Assembly: GCA_016930235.1 (NCBI GenBank)
Contig: JAFGHI010000030.1
Span: 1 to 43,833 of the forward strand
DNA from: Candidatus Omnitrophota bacterium
Lineage (GTDB): Bacteria > Omnitrophota > Omnitrophia > Omnitrophales > Aquincolibacteriaceae
Direction: 5' to 3'
Length of the DNA stretch: 43,833 nucleotides
The notes beneath the pieces are model-generated. The model saw nothing but the letters and a program-made list of their open reading frames with translations. It did no database searches and was not told the origin of the DNA. Made by a program: the position numbers and the translations under genes. Of the stretch, positions 35,290 through 43,833 are shown piece by piece (within the stretch, counting starts at the first letter, position 1; every line of letters begins with the position of its first letter).

Positions 35290-37242
35290 CTAAACCCTGA
35301 GCTGCCGTTCGGCATCCACCACATCCCGATTGATCAACTCTCGGGCATGAATCGCCCGCGTGCGAAGAACCTCAGAAGTGTGCGGGGCCCCTACCAGTTC
35401 GCGTAAAAGCTGGATCACCATCCGAAAATACCGGACAAGCTCTCCTTCATCCGTGGACGTCAACTCAAACAATTTGTCAAAGGAGTCCCCGCGTGTCCAG
35501 GCCTCCACGGCTTGGGCCAAATTGAAATGAGGGGGTTTGGTGGTGGGGCGGATCTTGAATTTGTTTTCGTAACGATGAATGTTCCGGAAAAAATGTTCGG
35601 ACCGTTTACGTAATTTCTCATGACGCGGGCCTAAATGAGGCGGCCGGTCGCCCCGTCGCGGCTCAAAGATCATGGCGCATAAAAGGACATTGAGTTCGGC
35701 CTCACTTAATGCTTCCAGCATCCCTTCCTCCTGCATTTCTGAAAGGAGGAGCTCGTACCCGAAGAGGGAAGCTGCAAATTCACCTTTATGCGTCAGTCCT
35801 TGGGGCGTGAGGTAGCCCATCGCTTCCAAAAGTTCCAGCTTGCGTTTAAGCAGATGATATCCTTCCTCGCGTTTCTTACGGTTAGATTGAAACGAATGAA
35901 AGGACTGCGGGTAGATTTCGAGAAGCTCCCGTCCGAAATCCCGGTAAAGATTAAGCAGTGTTGCATACGTCGTATTGAATTGGCTCCGAATAGGTTCGGG
36001 TTTTCCGAAGATAATGCGTTCAACCTCATAATAAGGAATGTCCGGCGGAAAAATTCGGGAATAAACGAATCCGCGATCGTCCATCCCACGCCGTCCGGCA
36101 CGCCCGGCCATCTGATAAAAGTCACGGGTCGTTAAGTGGCGGAAACCTGTTCCATAAAATTTTTCCAGTTCGTCAAAAATGACCGTTTTGGCCGGCATGT
36201 TGATCCCCAGGGCGAAGGTCTCGGTGGTGAAAATTACTTTGATCAGCCGGCTGGTAAAAAGCTGTTCGATCACCTCCTTTAAGGAAGGCAACATCCCGGC
36301 GTGGTGAAAAGCAATCCCCAGTTGAATGAGAGGTCGCATCGAAACAGCGGATCGCTCTGTTGTCAGGTCGTAGCGTTCAAGCAGGGAATCAAAAAGGCCC
36401 GTTACGGTTTTCCGTTCTTCTTCGGTCAAAAAGTCGAAGTGGTACGAAAGGATTTCGTAGGCAAGGTCTTCGGCGCGTTTACGGCCGAAGACAAAGTAAA
36501 TCAGGGGAAGACGGTTTTTTTCGACGAGTTCTTTGATCAAGGGGTCGAGGCGGTTACGTTTTGCCCGAAGCGGAACAAAACCGCGGCGTCTTTCTCTCAT
36601 ATTGAGACGCCACTTTTCGCGGTTGAGGTAGCCCTCCCGCCTGAGGGCCCTCATGTTGTCAAAAGTACGGCCCTGGCATTGAAAAAGAAAACTTAAAGGG
36701 ACCGGACGATGCTCTTCCCGAATGACGGTGACCTGGCGGTTCTCAAGTGTGCGGATCCAGTCTGCAAGCTGGTCAACATTGGGGACGGTGGCGCTCAGGG
36801 CAAGGATCCGGATCTGGGGAGGGGTAAAAAGGAGGGCCTCTTCCCAGACCGTTCCGCGTTCGATGTCGTCTAAGTAATGGATTTCATCGAAGATGACCCA
36901 GCCTAATTTGTCGATACGCGGGCGGCTTTCAAAAAGGGAGTTTCGGTAAATCTCGGTGGTCATAATCAGGATGGGGGCCTCGGTATTGATGGCGACATCC
37001 CCGGTCAGGATGCCGACCTTCTCTTCGCCGAACCGGGCCCGGAAGTCCCGGTACTTCTGATTGCTTAATGCCTTGATCGGCGCGGTATAAGCCACCTGTT
37101 CATTTTTGGACAGGGCTTTTTCGATGGCGGCTTCCGCAATTAATGTTTTACCTGCGCCCGTCGGTGCCGATATTAAGACAGAATGTTCTTTTTCGATTTC
37201 GGCAATGGCTTCTTTTTGGAAGGGATCTAATTCAATAGGCAT
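35290..37242 (-). CDS. Ski2-like DExH-box helicase
   Basis: 650 residues, superfamily 2. Motif I ISAPTGAGKT (K32), Ia TAPIKALSNQKY, Ic LTGDVAIN, motif II IFDEIHYLDD (DEIH), III LALSATVPN, V ETFALGINMPAKTV, VI YQMAGRAGRRGMDDRGF. The order and the ALGINMP and GRAGRRG blocks are those of Ski2/Mtr4-like RNA helicases. The C-terminal ~200 residues (IFEPRRGDRPPH, then SFDKLFELTSTDEGELVRYFR) match the helical DSHCT-like end. The Mtr4 arch is absent, so it is a compact bacterial version. An RNA-remodelling role is likely but unproven. It is divergent from the NUDIX gene, with a shared 65-nt control region. Confidence 0.9.
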   Translation of the reverse strand: MPIELDPFQKEAIAEIEKEHSVLISAPTGAGKTLIAEAAIEKALSKNEQVAYTAPIKALSNQKYRDFRARFGEEKVGILTGDVAINTEAPILIMTTEIYRNSLFESRPRIDKLGWVIFDEIHYLDDIERGTVWEEALLFTPPQIRILALSATVPNVDQLADWIRTLENRQVTVIREEHRPVPLSFLFQCQGRTFDNMRALRREGYLNREKWRLNMRERRRGFVPLRAKRNRLDPLIKELVEKNRLPLIYFVFGRKRAEDLAYEILSYHFDFLTEEERKTVTGLFDSLLERYDLTTERSAVSMRPLIQLGIAFHHAGMLPSLKEVIEQLFTSRLIKVIFTTETFALGINMPAKTVIFDELEKFYGTGFRHLTTRDFYQMAGRAGRRGMDDRGFVYSRIFPPDIPYYEVERIIFGKPEPIRSQFNTTYATLLNLYRDFGRELLEIYPQSFHSFQSNRKKREEGYHLLKRKLELLEAMGYLTPQGLTHKGEFAASLFGYELLLSEMQEEGMLEALSEAELNVLLCAMIFEPRRGDRPPHLGPRHEKLRKRSEHFFRNIHRYENKFKIRPTTKPPHFNLAQAVEAWTRGDSFDKLFELTSTDEGELVRYFRMVIQLLRELVGAPHTSEVLRTRAIHARELINRDVVDAERQLRV

Positions 37243-37259
37243 AGGAGATTATTTTCGAT

Positions 37260-37289
37260 ATTATAAGGGATGTCAAAGACTAAATCCAA
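37260..37289 (-). promoter_or_regulatory. Candidate promoter of the helicase gene
   Basis: On the minus strand: TTGGAT (37289-37284), 18 nt, TATAAT (37265-37260). A second option is TTGACA with a 17-nt spacer to AATAAT. The start codon is at 37242 and no ribosome site is seen, so the leader is short. Confidence 0.5.
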
Positions 37290-37307
37290 AAAGGGAGAGA
37301 AATAATC

Positions 37308-37835
37308 ATGAGTGAACGCGAAGTGCTTTATGAAGGAAAATACCAGCGCCTGGTCCGGCAGGACGGCTGGGAGTTTATCGAACGGGTCAATTGCACTGAT
37401 ATTGTTGTCATTTTGGCGGTGACGGAAGAAAAAAAGATCCTCTTCGTCGAACAGTACCGTGTTCCTGTCCAGAATCATGTGATTGAATTTCCTGCAGGGT
37501 TGGTGGGTGACGAAGAACGCTATCGAGGGGAAGAACTCACGACTGCGGCCAAACGCGAGTTACTAGAAGAAACCGGTTACGAAGCCGAGCAAATGGTCCT
37601 CCTGACAAAAGGACCCATTTCGTCGGCTTCGATCGCGATCCTGATGTCTGTTTATCAAGCCAAGGGCCTCAAAAAGGTCGGGCCCGGGGGCGGGGACGAA
37701 CTGGAATCCATCATCGTCCACGAAGTCGATATCGACTTGGCAGAAATGTGGCTCCGCAACAGGCAGAAAGAAGGTTGTCTTGTCGATCCCAAGGTTTATG
37801 CCGGTCTTTATTTCCTCCAAAAGATGGAGTCTTGA
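37308..37835 (+). CDS. NUDIX hydrolase, ADP-ribose pyrophosphatase-like
   Basis: 175 residues. FVEQYRVPVQNHVIEFPAGL is the ADP-ribose/nucleotide-sugar subgroup signature. The Nudix box follows as a G...AAKRELLEETGYEA pattern, with a few extra residues (VGDEERYRGEE) between the glycine and REL. It probably hydrolyses ADP-ribose or a related NDP-sugar to AMP plus a sugar phosphate using Mg2+. AGGGAGAG lies 10 nt before the ATG. It begins a tight cluster with the next two genes (12-nt gap, then an 8-nt overlap), which suggests one transcript handling nucleotide by-products. Confidence 0.9.
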   Translation: MSEREVLYEGKYQRLVRQDGWEFIERVNCTDIVVILAVTEEKKILFVEQYRVPVQNHVIEFPAGLVGDEERYRGEELTTAAKRELLEETGYEAEQMVLLTKGPISSASIAILMSVYQAKGLKKVGPGGGDELESIIVHEVDIDLAEMWLRNRQKEGCLVDPKVYAGLYFLQKMES

Positions 37836-37846
37836 TTCACCCAGCG

Positions 37847-38224
37847 ATGAACGAAAAAGATTTGTCCCGGAAGAATCCTACCGATTTTGAATGTCTCCGC
37901 TGTCATGCCTGCTGCCTTCAGCCGGGGTTTGTTTATTTAAAGAAAGGGGAGGAAGAAACGATGGCAGCACATTTGGGACTTGATCCTTTTGATTTTGTGA
38001 ACCGCTATTGTGAGCTCGAGGACCGGCAGAAGTTAGTCCTCAAGAAACATCCGGATGAACGTTGTATCTTTCTTCAAAAAGGGGGTTGCCAAGTCCATGA
38101 GGCGAAACCCAAGCAATGTCGGGATTTTCCTAAAAACTGGAAGACCGAGAAAAGTTTAGATTATTGTGAAGGAATGAAAAAACGGCGTTCCGCTAAAAAG
38201 GAGCCATCGTCTTTCGATGATTGA
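37847..38224 (+). CDS. YkgJ-family cysteine-cluster protein
   Basis: 125 residues from the ATG at 37847. An in-frame TTG at 37832 overlapping the NUDIX stop is an alternative start, 5 codons longer. FECLRCHACCLQPGFVYLKK gives the CxxCxxCC motif, followed by RCIFLQKGGCQVHEAKPKQC and RDFP. This is the zinc- or iron-binding UPF0153/YkgJ pattern. Function is unknown in general; a metal-site role is assumed from the cysteines. The ORF-track start at 37748 lies inside the NUDIX gene and is rejected. It overlaps the next gene by 8 nt. Confidence 0.85.
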   Translation: MNEKDLSRKNPTDFECLRCHACCLQPGFVYLKKGEEETMAAHLGLDPFDFVNRYCELEDRQKLVLKKHPDERCIFLQKGGCQVHEAKPKQCRDFPKNWKTEKSLDYCEGMKKRRSAKKEPSSFDD

Positions 38225-39209
38225 TCTGAAGAACCCCGAAGTTCAGTTTGTTGTGAAGGCCGTGACGCAAGCCTCAAGACTGGCTCGGGAAATTCAACGC
38301 AAGATGGAAGGCTCATCGCTCGAAAAATCCGATGCCTCACCCGTGACGATTGCCGATTTTTCGATTCAGGCACTCTTCGGGCACCTTCTTGAAAAGGAGT
38401 TTCCCAAGGACGTCCTCGTTGCTGAAGAGGATTCTTCCGTGTTGAGGCAAAGCGGGGATTCCCGGCATTTGAAGGTGGTGATGGAATCCCTAAAACCTTA
38501 CCTTGGAAATGTCGAATGCGAGCAAATTATTCGCTGGATTGATCGGGGTACCGGGAAATCGTCAGGGCGGTTCTGGGTCCTTGATCCGATTGACGGAACA
38601 AAAGGATTCATACGAGGCGGTCAGTATGCTGTTGCCTTGGCTTTGATCGAGAGAGGTGAGGTCCAACTTGCCGCTTTAGGATGCCCGGAGTTACTTCCGA
38701 GCGGAGAATCTGAGTTGGGAGGAACGGGAACGCTTGCTATTGCAGTCAAAGGGCAAGGGAGCTGGTCCCGTTCATTGTTGATGGAGGGTGATTTTCGTCC
38801 GATCAAGGTTTCAAGATGTAAAACGGGGAGCGATGCGACTGTGTTACGATCCTTTGAAACGATGCATACCGATGCCGTTTTTACGGAGCGTTTCATGAAG
38901 ACCTTGGGTATGCATGCGGCCCCGGTCTTAATGGACAGCCAGGCCAAGTATCTGGCTTTGGCTTGCGGGAAAAGCGAACTTTTTTTCTACTTAACGCCAC
39001 CGGCAAATCCGGATTTTCGGATGCACCTTTGGGATGTGGCTCCGGGTGCTTTGATCGTCGAAGAGGCCGGGGGAAAGATCAGTGATCTCATGGGTGAACG
39101 GCTCAACTTTTCTCGTGGGGTGACCCTCGAAGACAATCCGGGCATCTTAGTCACGAATGGGGTTTTTCACGCCAAGGCCGTTGAAACCATTCGTAACCTA
39201 TTATCTTAA
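38217..39209 (+). CDS. 3'(2'),5'-bisphosphate nucleotidase-like phosphatase (inositol monophosphatase superfamily)
   Basis: 330 residues, close to Hal2/CysQ long forms. SDASPVTIADFSIQ, LVAEEDSS (metal-binding EE), WVLDPIDGTKGFIRGGQYAV (DPIDGT metal site) and HLWDVAPGALIVEEAGGKI (WD) are the complete Li-sensitive phosphatase set. It likely removes the 3' phosphate of adenosine 3',5'-bisphosphate, a by-product of sulfate assimilation or carrier-protein loading. The longer plant/yeast-like insertion (LKPYLGNVECEQIIRWIDRG) separates it from short bacterial CysQ. AAGGAG precedes the start. Confidence 0.92.
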   Translation: MIDLKNPEVQFVVKAVTQASRLAREIQRKMEGSSLEKSDASPVTIADFSIQALFGHLLEKEFPKDVLVAEEDSSVLRQSGDSRHLKVVMESLKPYLGNVECEQIIRWIDRGTGKSSGRFWVLDPIDGTKGFIRGGQYAVALALIERGEVQLAALGCPELLPSGESELGGTGTLAIAVKGQGSWSRSLLMEGDFRPIKVSRCKTGSDATVLRSFETMHTDAVFTERFMKTLGMHAAPVLMDSQAKYLALACGKSELFFYLTPPANPDFRMHLWDVAPGALIVEEAGGKISDLMGERLNFSRGVTLEDNPGILVTNGVFHAKAVETIRNLLS

Positions 39210-39270
39210 AATAAATTCGGGATAACTCCAAGGACCTTCAATCTACCAGGATTTGTGTTTAAAATCAAAG

Positions 39271-39299
39271 TGGACTGAAATAGTCTGGTTTGATATACT
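39271..39299 (+). promoter_or_regulatory. Suf operon promoter with overlapping IscR-type operator
   Basis: TGGACT (39271-39276), 17 nt, TATACT (39294-39299). GACTGAAATAGTC (39273-39285) is a palindrome that fits the core GACT-R-DDD-Y-AGTC of type 1 IscR sites and overlaps the -35 box. The following gene encodes an Rrf2 regulator with three cysteines, so autorepression by the Fe-S form is the natural reading. The ribosome site GGAGAG lies at 39315-39320. Confidence 0.65.
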
Positions 39300-39324
39300 T
39301 TTCCGTATCGAATAGGAGAGTACG

Positions 39325-39795
39325 ATGCGCTTTACGAAAAAGACCGAATATGGGCTCATTTGTCTGGTCCACATGGCGAGACTGAATGGCAAGAGACCGA
39401 TCCCTCTCAAAGAGCTCGTGATCGATGAGCATTATTCACTTCCCTTTACCGAAAAAATTTTTCAGAAATTACGTGCGGCCCGTATCGTCCAATCCCAGCA
39501 GGGGAATCAAGGCGGTTATGCCCTGGCGCGGCCTGCATCCAAAATTACGCTAAAAGAAATTATCGAAGCGCTTGAAGGGCAAACGTTTGATATCTTTTGC
39601 CATTCGGAGAACCGGCGTGATGTCGTTTGTTCTCATTTTCCGTTATGCGGAGTGAAACCTATTTGGGAAAAGACAAAAAGCCTTATTGACGAGTATTATG
39701 ATTCTTTGACGCTCGCGATGTTGGCAGAGGGGAATTTGGGGTTGGAGAGCAAGCTGCCGCCCCAGGGACACAAAAATGGTCGAAAAAGATCTTAA
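39325..39795 (+). CDS. Rrf2-family Fe-S cluster-sensing regulator of the Suf operon
   Basis: 156 residues. The N-terminal winged helix ([18 protein letters not shown], then [28 protein letters not shown]) is classic Rrf2. Cysteines C92, C102 and C108 ([18 protein letters not shown]) stand where IscR has C92, C98 and C104, so an Fe-S cluster is likely, though the first spacing is 4 residues longer. It overlaps sufB by 20 nt, so it is the first gene of the operon. Its operator candidate is at 39273-39285. It could equally be called SufR- or IscR-like. Confidence 0.9.
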   Translation: MRFTKKTEYGLICLVHMARLNGKRPIPLKELVIDEHYSLPFTEKIFQKLRAARIVQSQQGNQGGYALARPASKITLKEIIEALEGQTFDIFCHSENRRDVVCSHFPLCGVKPIWEKTKSLIDEYYDSLTLAMLAEGNLGLESKLPPQGHKNGRKRS

Positions 39796-41227
39796 TCTTC
39801 GTCAGTTGGTCAACCGGGAATATCAATATGGGTTTAAAACTCCCATTGAAGCCCAGAAGACCGTCCGCGGCCTGGGCGAAGAAACCATCCGTATGATTTC
39901 TGAGTATAAGCGGGAACCCGACTTTATGCTCGAGTTTCGTCTGAAGGCTTATCGGCATTGGAAGAAAATGGAAGAGCCACACTGGGCGCATGTAAGTTAT
40001 CCGCCGATAAACTACGATGATATTATCTATTATTCCGAACCGAAACAGGCGAAGAAGAATCCTCAAAGCTTAGATGAGATTGATCCGGAGCTTCGCAAGA
40101 CTTATGACCGATTGGGTATTTCACTGGTTGAACAAAAGCGGCTGGCCGGAGTTGCCGTCGATGCGATTTTCGATAGCGTTTCGGTGGCCACGACCTTTAA
40201 AGCGAAATTGAAAGAAGCAGGTGTCATCTTTTGTCCTTTCTCACAAGCCGTTCAGGAATACCCGGAGCTTGTGAAGAAATATATGGGGTCTGTGGTCCCT
40301 TATACCGACAATTTCTTTGCGGCCCTGAATTCAGCTGTTTTTACGGATGGTTCTTTTATTTATATCCCCCAAGGGACGCGATGTCCGATGGAATTGTCGA
40401 CTTATTTTAGGATCAACACGGAACATTCAGGTCAATTTGAAAGGACCCTGATTGTTGCTGAAGACCATAGTTACGTAAGTTATCTGGAAGGTTGTACCGC
40501 CCCCCAATTTGATACGAACCAGCTGCACGCGGCGGTGGTGGAACTCATCGCGATGGACCACGCCGAAATCAAGTATTCGACGGTCCAGAATTGGTATGCC
40601 GGGGACCCCAAAACCGGCAAGGGCGGGATTTATAATTTTGTGACGAAGCGGGGAAAATGTGCCGGAGTGCATTCAAAAATCTCCTGGACTCAGGTTGAAA
40701 CGGGGTCCGCCATTACTTGGAAGTATCCCAGTTGTCTTCTTTTAGGGGATCATTCGGCCGGTGAATTTTATTCCGTTGCGCTCACCAACGGCCGGCAGCA
40801 GGCGGATACGGGGACCAAAATGATTCATGTGGGGAAAGATACGAAGAGCACGATTGTGTCCAAGGGCATTTCAGCCGGACAGGCCTCGAACAGTTACCGA
40901 GGTCTTGTTCAAATCGGCCCACAGGCGGATCGCGCCAGAAATTATACGCAATGCGATTCGCTTTTGATCGGTTCCGAGTGTCAGGCGAATACCTATCCCT
41001 ATGTGGATGTTCAAAATGCCACCGCACATTTGGAGCATGAGGCCTCAACGTCGAAGGTCAATGAAGACCAGCTATTTTATTTTCGCCAGCGTGGAATCGG
41101 CGTTGAAGATGCGATGGCTTCGATCATTAGCGGGTTCTGCAGAGCTGTTTTTAAGGAATTACCGGGGGAGTTTGCTGTGGAGGCGACTCAGCTTTTGGGA
41201 CTTAAATTAGAAGGAACGACAGGTTAG
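39776..41227 (+). CDS. sufB: Fe-S cluster scaffold protein SufB
   Basis: 483 residues, the normal length. It forms the SufBC2D complex that builds Fe-S clusters in the cytoplasm. Recognisable blocks: [78 protein letters not shown], and near the end [19 protein letters not shown]. The start at 39776 lies inside the Rrf2 gene (20-nt overlap), which points to coupled translation. The Suf cluster here probably serves enzymes such as LeuCD. Confidence 0.97.
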   Translation: MVEKDLNLRQLVNREYQYGFKTPIEAQKTVRGLGEETIRMISEYKREPDFMLEFRLKAYRHWKKMEEPHWAHVSYPPINYDDIIYYSEPKQAKKNPQSLDEIDPELRKTYDRLGISLVEQKRLAGVAVDAIFDSVSVATTFKAKLKEAGVIFCPFSQAVQEYPELVKKYMGSVVPYTDNFFAALNSAVFTDGSFIYIPQGTRCPMELSTYFRINTEHSGQFERTLIVAEDHSYVSYLEGCTAPQFDTNQLHAAVVELIAMDHAEIKYSTVQNWYAGDPKTGKGGIYNFVTKRGKCAGVHSKISWTQVETGSAITWKYPSCLLLGDHSAGEFYSVALTNGRQQADTGTKMIHVGKDTKSTIVSKGISAGQASNSYRGLVQIGPQADRARNYTQCDSLLIGSECQANTYPYVDVQNATAHLEHEASTSKVNEDQLFYFRQRGIGVEDAMASIISGFCRAVFKELPGEFAVEATQLLGLKLEGTTG

Positions 41228-41246
41228 CGGAGGAAAGGAAGAAACT

Positions 41247-42011
41247 ATGTTGAGTGTTCGTGATCTGCATGCGCAAATCGAAGACAAGAAAATCGTGAAG
41301 GGAGTGAATCTCGAAGTAAAGCCCGGAGAAGTCCATGCCATTATGGGCCCTAACGGTTCGGGAAAGAGTACCTTTGCCAAGGTTTTGGCGGGGGATCCTC
41401 TCGTGGAAGTCACAAAAGGCGAGGTCCTTTTCCGGGGAGGAAATCTATTAGACAAGGCGCCTGAAGACAGGGCCTTGGCCGGTATTTTTATGGCTTTCCA
41501 ATATCCGGTTGAGATTCCCGGGGTCAATAATGCCTCTTTCTTACGGATGGCCTACAATGCCAAACGGAAAGCAAAAGGCGAAGAAGAACTCGATCCTTTG
41601 GAGTTCGATGAATTTTTGATGGAGAAGGTCAAACTCGTCAATATCCCGCAGCATTTTCTCGACCGGGCGGTCAATTTCGGTTTTTCGGGCGGCGAAAAGA
41701 AAAGAAACGAAATCCTTCAAATGGCCGTTTTGGATCCCGCGTTGGCTGTCTTGGACGAAACCGATTCGGGATTGGATATCGATTCGCTAAAAGTTGTCGC
41801 AGCGGGGGTCAACCGTTTGAGGAGACCTGATAATGCGATCGTCCTTGTGACCCATTATCAGAGACTCCTTAATTACATTGAACCTGATTTTGTGCACATT
41901 TTCTGTGAAGGACGGATTATTTGTTCCAGCAACAAGCAGCTGGCCCGGGAGGTTGAAGACAAAGGGTATGATTGGCTGGTCAATGGGGCCTCCGAAAAGA
42001 AAGAGGGATAA
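41247..42011 (+). CDS. sufC: Fe-S assembly ATPase SufC
   Basis: 254 residues, ABC-type ATPase without membrane partner, the motor of SufBC2D. Walker A MGPNGSGKSTFAKVLAG, Q-loop AFQYPVEIPG, signature FSGGEKKRNEILQMA, Walker B LAVLDETDSGLD, and the switch histidine in LVTHYQRLL. The start follows GGAGGAAAGGAAG, 20 nt after the sufB stop. Confidence 0.97.
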   Translation: MLSVRDLHAQIEDKKIVKGVNLEVKPGEVHAIMGPNGSGKSTFAKVLAGDPLVEVTKGEVLFRGGNLLDKAPEDRALAGIFMAFQYPVEIPGVNNASFLRMAYNAKRKAKGEEELDPLEFDEFLMEKVKLVNIPQHFLDRAVNFGFSGGEKKRNEILQMAVLDPALAVLDETDSGLDIDSLKVVAAGVNRLRRPDNAIVLVTHYQRLLNYIEPDFVHIFCEGRIICSSNKQLAREVEDKGYDWLVNGASEKKEG

Positions 42012-42013
42012 AG

Positions 42014-43357
42014 ATGGTTAAGGCGGGATCGTCGGGAGAGGTGAAAAGTTACCGTAACGCATTCAGCGTTCCGGTGTTTCCCGAAGGAAGGCCTTTCTGG
42101 ATGCTTGAGAAGCGGAAACGAGCCTATGCGCGTTTCAAGGATCTAGGATTCCCGGCCCCAAAAGATGAGGCCTGGCGTAGGGATCCTTTGCCTGCGATTT
42201 TGGATGTTGTTCATCTTCCTCCCGCCGGCGATTTATCGCTTGATCCTGAAACCATTTACCGGAAGGCACTTATTCATAGCGGCTCAAAGGTATTTTGTTT
42301 TGTGAATGGGATCTATGACGAGGGATTAACAAATCCGGTCACGAATTCCTCCGCTCTAAGTGTTTGCAATTTAGGTCCGATGCTCAAAGCCAATGAACCC
42401 GGTATTTTGAAGGTCTTCGGCGCTTGTCTTGAAGAGGAAGCGAATCCTTTTGCCTGTATCAATACTTTCAGTTTTGAGGATGGGGCCTTTGTTAAGATTT
42501 CGAAAGAGCATCCTTCGCAAGAACCTATCCATCTTTGCTTTATTGCCAAAGGTGACGGTGCTATTGCCCCCGCAATTTATCCAAGAATCTTCATCTGGCT
42601 GGAAGACGGGGCCTCGGCCGATTTTGTGATTCAGCATTTGGGTTACGATGACCAACCATATTTTGTGAACGCCGTAGCGGAGATTTTCCTCCAAAAAGGA
42701 GCTTCCGCATCGGTCCAGATTTTGGAAAGGGGAAGCCCGGGGACCCATCAGTTATGTAAAATGAATTTCTATTTAGAGGAGAAAAGCAATCTTGATTTAA
42801 CGATTTATTCGGAAGGCGGGAAATATTCGCGTAATGATTCGGAGGTTTTTTTCCGCGGGAAAGACGCTGCTTGCACTTTGCGAGGCCTATCTTTTTTAAG
42901 CGGCGACGCCAGGGTCAGCAATCATCTGACGGTTCACCACAATGTTCCCCGATGTACGAGCCGTCAGTATTACAAGAACATCTTGTGCGAAAGAGCTGAG
43001 GCCGAGTTTGACAGCTTGGTACGCGTTTGCCGGGGAGCGGTGGAATCCGATTCCAATCAGCTCAACCGGAATTTACTGCTTTCTTCAGGGGCCCGTGCCT
43101 ATGCAAGGCCGCAGCTTCAGATTGAGGACGAAAATGTGAAGGCCTCTCACGGGGCCACGACGGGGCAACTGGAGGAAAGAGAGCTGTTTTATTTTCAAAG
43201 CCGCGGGATTTCGCTCGCGGACGCGAGGTATATTTTAACTTACGGCATCGCCGAAGAAATTTTACAGGAAATGAAACCGTTTGAAATCAGGCGCGAGCTG
43301 GAGGATCATGTCCGTCATGAACTCAAGCAATGGTTTGATGCCAACAAGCAGTCCTAA
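42014..43357 (+). CDS. sufD: Fe-S assembly protein SufD
   Basis: 447 residues from the ATG at 42014, 2 nt after the sufC stop with GAGGGA upstream. The ORF-track start at 41972 lies inside sufC. It is the SufB paralogue of the SufBC2D complex. The SufD-typical tail is present: FDSLVRVCRGAVESDSNQL, QLQIEDENVKASHGATTGQL, ELFYFQSRGISLADARYIL. The C-terminal SASHGA-type histidine is retained as ASHGA. The N-terminal half is more variable, as usual. Confidence 0.95.
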   Translation: MVKAGSSGEVKSYRNAFSVPVFPEGRPFWMLEKRKRAYARFKDLGFPAPKDEAWRRDPLPAILDVVHLPPAGDLSLDPETIYRKALIHSGSKVFCFVNGIYDEGLTNPVTNSSALSVCNLGPMLKANEPGILKVFGACLEEEANPFACINTFSFEDGAFVKISKEHPSQEPIHLCFIAKGDGAIAPAIYPRIFIWLEDGASADFVIQHLGYDDQPYFVNAVAEIFLQKGASASVQILERGSPGTHQLCKMNFYLEEKSNLDLTIYSEGGKYSRNDSEVFFRGKDAACTLRGLSFLSGDARVSNHLTVHHNVPRCTSRQYYKNILCERAEAEFDSLVRVCRGAVESDSNQLNRNLLLSSGARAYARPQLQIEDENVKASHGATTGQLEERELFYFQSRGISLADARYILTYGIAEEILQEMKPFEIRRELEDHVRHELKQWFDANKQS

Positions 43358-43369
43358 AGGAGAAGCGGG

Positions 43370-43833
43370 ATGATGAGTTTAAATGCCTCAGAGGTTCAGG
43401 CAATACGCCGTGATTTTCCTATTTTATCGCGAATGATGAACGGCCGGCCCCTAGGTTACCTGGATAATGCGGCAACGACGCAAAAACCGATTTCTGTCAT
43501 TGAGCGATTGAATACCTTTTACCGCGAGCAATATGCGACGGTCCACCGGGGCGTTTATACCTTGAGTCAGAATTCCACCTGGGAATGCGATGAGGTGAGA
43601 AAAAAGTGTCAAAAATTTTTAAATGCCAGGCAAGCGGAAGAAATTATTTTTGTCCGGGGTGTGACCGAGGGCATCAATCTGATCGCGGCCGGTTATGCCC
43701 GGAAGTTTCTCAAAGCGGGAGATGAAATCGTTATTTCTGAAATTGAACACCACGCCAATATTGTCCCGTGGCAGCGTGTCTGTGAGGAGAAAGGAACAGT
43801 TCTGAAAGTCATCCCCGTCAACGACCGCGGCGA
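43370..43833 (+). CDS. sufS: Cysteine desulfurase SufS (N-terminal part, cut by window end)
   Basis: Not in the ORF track because it has no stop in the window. From the ATG at 43370 (AAAGGAG at 43356-43362) it reads MMSLNASEVQAIRRDFPILS, then GRPLGYLDNAATTQKP, YATVHRGVYTLSQNST, IIFVRGVTEGINLIA and ISEIEHHANIVPWQ. This is the class V aminotransferase fold of group II cysteine desulfurases, with the PLP-stacking histidine in EHHAN. It supplies sulfur to SufBCD. The catalytic lysine and cysteine lie beyond the window. A second ATG at 43373 is an equal start. Confidence 0.93.
   Translation, partial: MMSLNASEVQAIRRDFPILSRMMNGRPLGYLDNAATTQKPISVIERLNTFYREQYATVHRGVYTLSQNSTWECDEVRKKCQKFLNARQAEEIIFVRGVTEGINLIAAGYARKFLKAGDEIVISEIEHHANIVPWQRVCEEKGTVLKVIPVNDRG

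Overview
The window looks like a chromosome segment of an uncultured Gram-negative-type bacterium, most likely of the Omnitrophota (OP3) lineage. This placement is an inference from one 7183-codon ORF studded with the peptide RSELR, mosaic palindromic repeats inside and between genes, and an Rrf2-sufBCDS cluster. No rRNA or tRNA gene is present to confirm it. No CRISPR array, transposase or phage gene was seen.

Layout, left to right. (1) 1-5481: a hairpin repeat; a membrane protein with TPR and quinoprotein-type beta-propeller; a stand-alone CheY-like receiver; then leuC and leuD (leucine synthesis) separated by a large compound hairpin. (2) 5482-5847: a non-coding stretch with an inverted repeat and a candidate promoter. 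(3) 5848-27399: a single giant gene (about 21.5 kb, roughly 0.8 MDa) with a signal peptide. It strings together a TraB/ChaN-like N-terminal domain, duplicated helical modules each headed by a membrane segment, and an NDP-kinase-like domain. These are followed by a PIG-L deacetylase-like domain, nine ~100-residue repeats, an S1-like region with a basic tail, a DapA-like barrel, an isoaspartyl-methyltransferase-like domain and six beta-rich repeats. About 24 RSELR-type pentapeptides mark the module borders. Intergenic-type palindromic DNA elements sit in frame between pairs of these peptides. (4) 27400-33576: a truncated hairpin repeat, an NAD-dependent epimerase-like gene whose 3' end is made of repeat sequence, and the overlapping trehalose genes treY and treZ, closed by another hairpin repeat. 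(5) 33577-39209: radC, a DJ-1/PfpI protein, a Ski2-like helicase on the minus strand, and a plus-strand cluster of NUDIX hydrolase, YkgJ-type cysteine-cluster protein and CysQ-like phosphatase. (6) 39210-43833: a Suf Fe-S assembly operon (Rrf2 regulator, sufB, sufC, sufD, sufS cut by the window end) behind a promoter overlapped by an IscR-type palindrome.

How it fits together: leuCD and the Suf operon link naturally, because isopropylmalate isomerase needs a 4Fe-4S cluster. TreY and TreZ convert alpha-glucan to trehalose. The giant gene is the outstanding object. Its modules behave like separate proteins joined by a conserved peptide, which suggests a bacterial polyprotein or a domain-shuffling platform. 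That is an inference to be tested.
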